Source of the DNA: Cladorhizidae sp. MBARI D1340-BT2
Lineage: Eukaryota; Porifera; Demospongiae; Poecilosclerida; Cladorhizidae
Assembly (NCBI GenBank): GCA_028752905.1
Contig: JAQNBH010000011.1
Coordinates: forward strand, 5,091,378-5,155,377
Reading direction: 5' to 3'
DNA length: 64,000 nt
Made by a program: the position numbers and the translations under genes. How positions within the stretch are numbered: position 1 is the stretch's first letter; every line of letters starts with the position of its first letter. Shown piece after piece: positions 61,301 through 64,000 of this stretch. Under the pieces are notes generated by a model that saw nothing but the letters and a program-made list of their open reading frames with translations, was not told the origin of the DNA and did no database searches.

Positions 61301-63524
61301 TTGTGCTCACTGCACATATATTGCACCTGGGTCTGCGCAGTTACTATGCCAATATAGCCAGAAGAGTGTGCTTCATTTTGGAGGTAGTTTGAAGTTCAGG
61401 CGAGTTATGGATGCGATCCTATGGCGGCTGGAATTCGACCTTCGACTTTTTGGCTTATCTTCCCTGTCTTCTTGGAGCAATGAAATCCTTGTAATGGTGT
61501 GTATAAAAATAAGCATAACTTTTCAATGAAACATCCAAGTGCTCTCAAACTTTACAAAGTCAAAGTTTATGTGTGTAGCTATAATATGAGCCAAAAAAAA
61601 CAACAACATATATTTATAGTATTTTGACCTTTAGGTACCCCTTTTAAAGTCAAGCAAGTGATTGCCTCTTGCTGGGTGCTCTGCACTTCCCGTGTGGCTG
61701 GCACGGCACTTAGTCATTCACAGTACTGGCAAGTTGAGCTTGCAGTGTATTGTGTGTTGATAGAGGGCTTGGGTTCTTGCCTGTGGCTGGTGCTCCATTC
61801 ACAGGCAAGTTGAGCATGAACCTTGCTGTGAGTCTAACAGCTTGCTCTGCTGCGCTCTAGAGAAGATGCTTACCGTATTCACTCGAATATAAGTCGCATA
61901 CTGAATAGAAGTCGCTCCGAAAGCCGCACTCCAAATGTAGCACACCAAGCTTAATTACACCACTGCTCTTGCACACGCGCAGTCGTTTATCATTAGCTAA
62001 GATAGCTTGTCTGCTGAGTTGATCAAGAAATCATTCCGTGCTTGTGGCATCACTGTGAAGGTGGACGGGTCTGAAGATGGAGAAATTCACTGCCTCAAAG
62101 ACGATAAAGTAGCAGCTTTAACTATCCCAGCCATTACACAAGCTACTCGCCAGGAAGTGACAGCGGTGGAGAAGATCCATTGGCTTCCCTGGACGAAGAG
62201 GATGAAGAACAGATCGAACATAACGAACTCATTGTAGATAACGATAGCTATTAGGAACTCTTGTCAGCCAACTACTACCTAGCTCAATGTTTGAAATGAA
62301 ACAATCACAACCACAATGACTCAGCCAAAAAAAATGCCCGTCAGCACAATAGCGCAAGATTGGCTTGGCACTGCGCAAGCGTAATGCTTGAAGTTCGCAA
62401 CTTGATTTTGCTGGAATAAATACAAGTCACGACTTATATTTGAGTGAATACGGTATTTACCTTTTGCTTGCCTGTTTTATTGTGCGTTGTTTACCTCGGT
62501 TCATTAGACCACACCTTTCCTTCTCGTGTCTCTGTGTAGGCTGGCAAGACGTGGATCTTCTCTCACACCCAGAGCAAGGAGGATTGCGTCAAAGTGGCCC
62601 GCTTCCTCATGAAGAAGTAAGAGAGAGGATTGGGGGGGGGGGGGGGGTTTCTCTATTATGTATTGTGTTGCGGTGTGTGTAGTAGGTTGTCAAGTATACA
62701 TTATGTGTTGCGGTGTGTGTAGTAGGTTGTATTATGTCTCCATGTGAAAACCTTTTACCTCATTGGGCTGAATCAACTCAATATTGCACATATACACATG
62801 GCTGTGTCAACAATGGGTCCTACACTTCTTGTAAGTTGTCAAGCTGACAGTATGTTTGTGTTGCGTGTGTGTAGTAGGTTGTCAAGTTGACGGTCTGAGT
62901 TTGTGTTGCACGTGTGTAGTAGGTTGTCAAGCTGACAGTGTTTGTGTTGCCATGTCTAAGTTGTTAAGAGATGACGTTTTTGTGTAGGAGTCTGGATTTC
63001 CCTGGCATTGGTTTCATTCATAAGCTCCACATCATTTACCTCATCAACGACGTCCTCCATCACTGGTGAGTGTATTCATAGATTGCACCAACCATAGTTA
63101 CAATAAGTAGTAACAACTATGCAAATGTAACTGGATTGATAATGACCGTCACCTAGGAGGGGGGGGGGGGGGGGGGGGGGCATATCAAAATCAATGCTTA
63201 TAGCAGCAGTGGAGATGTAGACTAGTGCACAAATCAATGTGAATGGTATTGTTTTGTTTTGTAATTAAAATACATATCTCAATATTTGGATCTAACGTGG
63301 AAAATGTAGCATTTCGTATTCCATTTAGGAGAAGGTTTTCTGTCATTGTATGGTTGTGTCATTATCAAAAAGCTATTGTAACAGAATGTTCCCACCACAT
63401 ACTTAAATTAACTGCATGATAAACCATGATTGATGACCAAGCCACACCTACATTAACCGTGTCTGTCGCTGTGTTCTCACGTCTGCCGTGTAGTGTGCGG
63501 AAAGGGGCAGAAGACCTCAAGCAG
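52354..63524 (+). CDS. CHERP: CHERP, calcium homeostasis ER / splicing-associated protein (5' part)
   Basis: Exons: 52354-52462, 52558-52728, 54171-54467, 57021-57199, 62540-62616, 62988-63065, 63494-63524; the frame is kept across every junction (314 codons) and the gene continues past 64000. Exon 2 is the SURP domain: DQEIRNIIDKLASFVARNGP, then MTMEKQRSNPKFNFLFGGEH. Exon 3 is a Pro/Ser/Gln linker with seven or so copies of the hexapeptide PQQAMA encoded by an 18-bp repeat. Exon 4 enters the CID (EFTSAVQQAMEACTKDSIA), continued by GKTWIFSHTQSKEDCVKVAR, GIGFIHKLHIIYLINDVLHH and CVRKGAEDLKQ. In animals CHERP is a nuclear U2 snRNP-associated factor whose SURP, CID and C-terminal G-patch act in pre-mRNA splicing (established). 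The C-terminal part is outside. Start choice is ambiguous: the ATG at 52395 reads MAAVGTAQQVGFGQM but hits a stop within the exon, whereas 52354 is open to the splice site. Intron 4 (5.3 kb) is filled by transposons. Confidence 0.92.
52915..53165. repeat. Purine-rich degenerate repeat in CHERP intron 2
   Basis: Loose repeats of GGGAGGAATATAGGAGGG and AATGGGGCAGGAAGGA. No gene; the proline-rich minus-strand frame here is an artefact of composition. A poly-G tract follows at 53439-53459. Confidence 0.8.
53676..54130. mobile_element. Short element bounded by inverted hairpin ends (copies 4 and 5)
   Basis: Left end 53681-53735 (GATAATCAACTTG, then GACGTTTCGGCTAGATGCTC) and right end 54057-54128 (CTGATGAATGCTAGAGCATC, then GTCGAAACGTCAGAGTGAAT) are inverted copies of the family at 9680/12731. 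About 450 bp in total, with no coding content and two poly-C tracts inside (53770, 53924). A third, decayed copy lies internally (CTGATGAAGGTGCGAGCATC at 53991). It is in CHERP intron 2, ending 41 bp before exon 3. Confidence 0.6.
54468..55284. other. CHERP intron 3, proximal part
   Basis: Unique-looking intron with no recognised gene or repeat. Confidence 0.5.
55285..55943. mobile_element. Foldback MITE with TTAA-flanked inverted repeats
   Basis: Left terminus TTAAGGGGGGGACATCTGCA at 55287 is matched by TGCAGATGTCCCCCCTTAA at 55923-55941. The arms extend inward for about 200 bp each (GTGGTTACAACTTTAGAG / CTAAAGTTGTAACCAC, and so on). The centre (55600-55725) is a second near-perfect inverted repeat (GAGTAGGCGTGAAAAATTTA / CAATTTTTCACGCCTACTC). 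No coding capacity. TTAA at both ends may be a target-site duplication, as for piggyBac-type elements, but could also be part of the arms. Confidence 0.75.
56405..56815. repeat. 45-bp minisatellite in CHERP intron 3
   Basis: About seven copies of CTTCATCTCTTGAATTCCCC followed by CTGGTGCCCAGACCCACATA and CCCC. A poly-C tract at 56750-56771 interrupts it. Small Pro-rich frames are artefacts. The sequence from 56816 to exon 4 (57021) is plain intron. Confidence 0.9.
57700..58210. mobile_element. Partial foldback MITE in CHERP intron 4
   Basis: A central palindrome at about 57780-57875 (GGGTGGAAAATGAATTTCGT / ACTCATTTTCCACCCGC) is followed by the right-hand blocks of the family (AGAGAGACCTATCTTTTGAG, AAGTCCATACCATGAAGTTT) and an end in CTGTCCCCCCCTTTAG. 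The left arm is not clearly present. The sequence from 57200 to 57699 is intron with nothing recognised. Confidence 0.6.
58395..61645 (-). mobile_element. Metazoan Mutator-like DNA transposon (decayed), in CHERP intron 4
   Basis: A transposase-like region (59040-61247, minus) is enclosed by inverted copies of AAGGGGTACCTAAAGGTCAA at 58395-58414 and its complement at 61624-61643. Inner flanks on both sides carry repeats around CATAACTTTT (58450, 61517) as would suit long subterminal repeats. The segment before the left terminus (58262-58310) also resembles the right inner flank in direct orientation, so the exact ends are uncertain. No 9-bp target duplication was convincing. Opposite orientation to CHERP. 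Confidence 0.6.
59040..61247 (-). pseudogene. Mutator-like transposase, frame-broken
   Basis: Minus strand, starting at ATG 61247 (MSIPCSVAGQPKFVSIRRKK). A Cys-rich N-terminal region (FARCASCGGSLDF, then LALCCTVCGDAR) is followed by the DDE core with DVFVTLDGTWSRRGH, an intron 60253-60187 (67 bp, phase 0, GT-AG), SDGDAKTVTALNE, GADHLIKKHECVGHVQKRLG, an Ala/Lys-rich insert, GEDSWCKFNRALSLG and GATQNQNESFNSLVWERC near the C-terminus. These motifs match the Mutator-like transposase family widespread in cnidarians, sponges and arthropods (established). Three frame breaks are visible: near 60600-60625; at 60134-60149, where an 8-bp tandem duplication (TTCGTTGA twice on plus) shifts frame; and near 59685-59700. 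So it is inactive. Confidence 0.85.
61871..62455 (+). mobile_element. Internally deleted pogo/Tigger-type (Tc1-mariner) element
   Basis: Terminal inverted repeats TACCGTATTCACTCGAATAT (61871) and its near complement ending GAGTGAATACGGTA (62455), with TA at each end as expected for a TA target. Inside, plus-strand 62007-62237 reads AELIKKSFRACGITVKVDGS, then EDGEIHCLKDDKVAALTI, the characteristic tail of pogo/Tigger transposases. The DNA-binding and catalytic domains are missing, leaving 585 bp, so it is non-autonomous. It sits 85 bp before CHERP exon 5. Confidence 0.8.
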
Positions 63525-63751
63525 GTAAAATACTCTTCCACACTCATTCTAGATTGCGTCGTGCGTGCCCTTGACGATTGGTCGGTTACACAAGGACAAC
63601 GAAAAACTCTGTAGGGTTTTGTCTGTCAGTCCTGTCTCTCTCTTTCTCTCTCTCTTCCGCTCCTTTCACTTTCGTCTCTCTGTTTCCGGAAGTTTTATTG
63701 TTCTATCAACAAACTCTCAGTTGGCATAATGTAGATGCAATGACTTCCTCA

Positions 63752-63812
63752 CTAGTCAACTTGAATATAATACTCGACGTTTTTGGCTAGATGCTCTAGC
63801 CTTCATCAGGAA
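63752..63812 (-). repeat. Dispersed hairpin repeat end, copy 6
   Basis: Minus strand CCTGATGAAGGCTAGAGCAT then CTAGCCAAAAACGTCGAGTA. The sequence beyond it (63815-63900) also matches, on the minus strand, the inner side of copy 2 (GGTGGATAGCTAGCTACCGG near 12675), so it is the end of a larger element whose other end is outside the window. A poly-G tract of about 25 bases lies at 63157-63180 in the preceding intron. Confidence 0.75.
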
Positions 63813-64000
63813 TAATGAGACTTGCATGAGCTTGATACGTGCCGGTAGCTAGCTATCCACCACGTGATGCAAACCACACCCCAGCACACACGTCCAGCAA
63901 ATGAACTGTATGTGGCAAAAATAATAATATATAATAATTTTTTAAAAAATAGCTAGCTTTGAAGTAAGTGGAGAGAGCAGTAGTCGTTGGACCATCTCAA

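Overview
This is a eukaryotic, animal-type genomic window. Genes are split by GT-AG introns, and the coding parts are clearly metazoan: a receptor tyrosine kinase, an archaemetzincin, mitochondrial glutaryl-CoA dehydrogenase and the splicing-associated protein CHERP. Very large intronic minisatellites and metazoan-style transposons (a metazoan Mutator-like element, pogo/Tigger remnants, a non-LTR retrotransposon) fill the rest. A marine invertebrate such as a sponge is plausible from the look of the proteins and repeats, but the species cannot be proved from this window alone. Layout: (1) 1-27654, minus strand. Two firm exons (8135-8605 and 2335-2659) encode the transmembrane segment and the N-terminal half of a MuSK/ROR/Trk/DDR-class receptor tyrosine kinase; the rest of the kinase lies beyond position 1. 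A signal-peptide-bearing first exon pair at 27277-27654, on the same strand, is probably the start of the same receptor. Weaker ectodomain exons at 22485-22587, 22157-22181, 21816-21876 and 13009-13149 fit in phase. Everything between is tandem repeat or transposon. (2) 27712-33902, plus strand: a complete three-exon archaemetzincin gene, 478 codons, starting 57 bp from the divergent receptor start. (3) 35067-52303, minus strand: an essentially complete glutaryl-CoA dehydrogenase gene of about 13 exons. Its introns hold a 4-kb 15-bp satellite, a 34-bp array, a polypurine array and a cluster of foldback MITEs. (4) 52354-63524, plus strand: the 5' part of CHERP (SURP domain, low-complexity linker, start of the CID), divergent from GCDH across a gap of only about 50-90 bp and running off the right edge. 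Its fourth intron holds a decayed Mutator-like transposon and an internally deleted pogo/Tigger element. The genes are unrelated housekeeping or signalling genes, not an operon or pathway cluster. The shared features are two very tight divergent promoters and intronic minisatellites, some of which carry copies of the splice site of the adjacent exon. The most unusual signals are: a dispersed family of hairpin-containing repeat ends (six copies, with compensatory base changes in the stem and a hammerhead-ribozyme-like core), splice-acceptor sequences amplified as minisatellites, and higher-order repeat structure inside several arrays. Most long open reading frames in the repeats are artefacts of stop-free repeat units.
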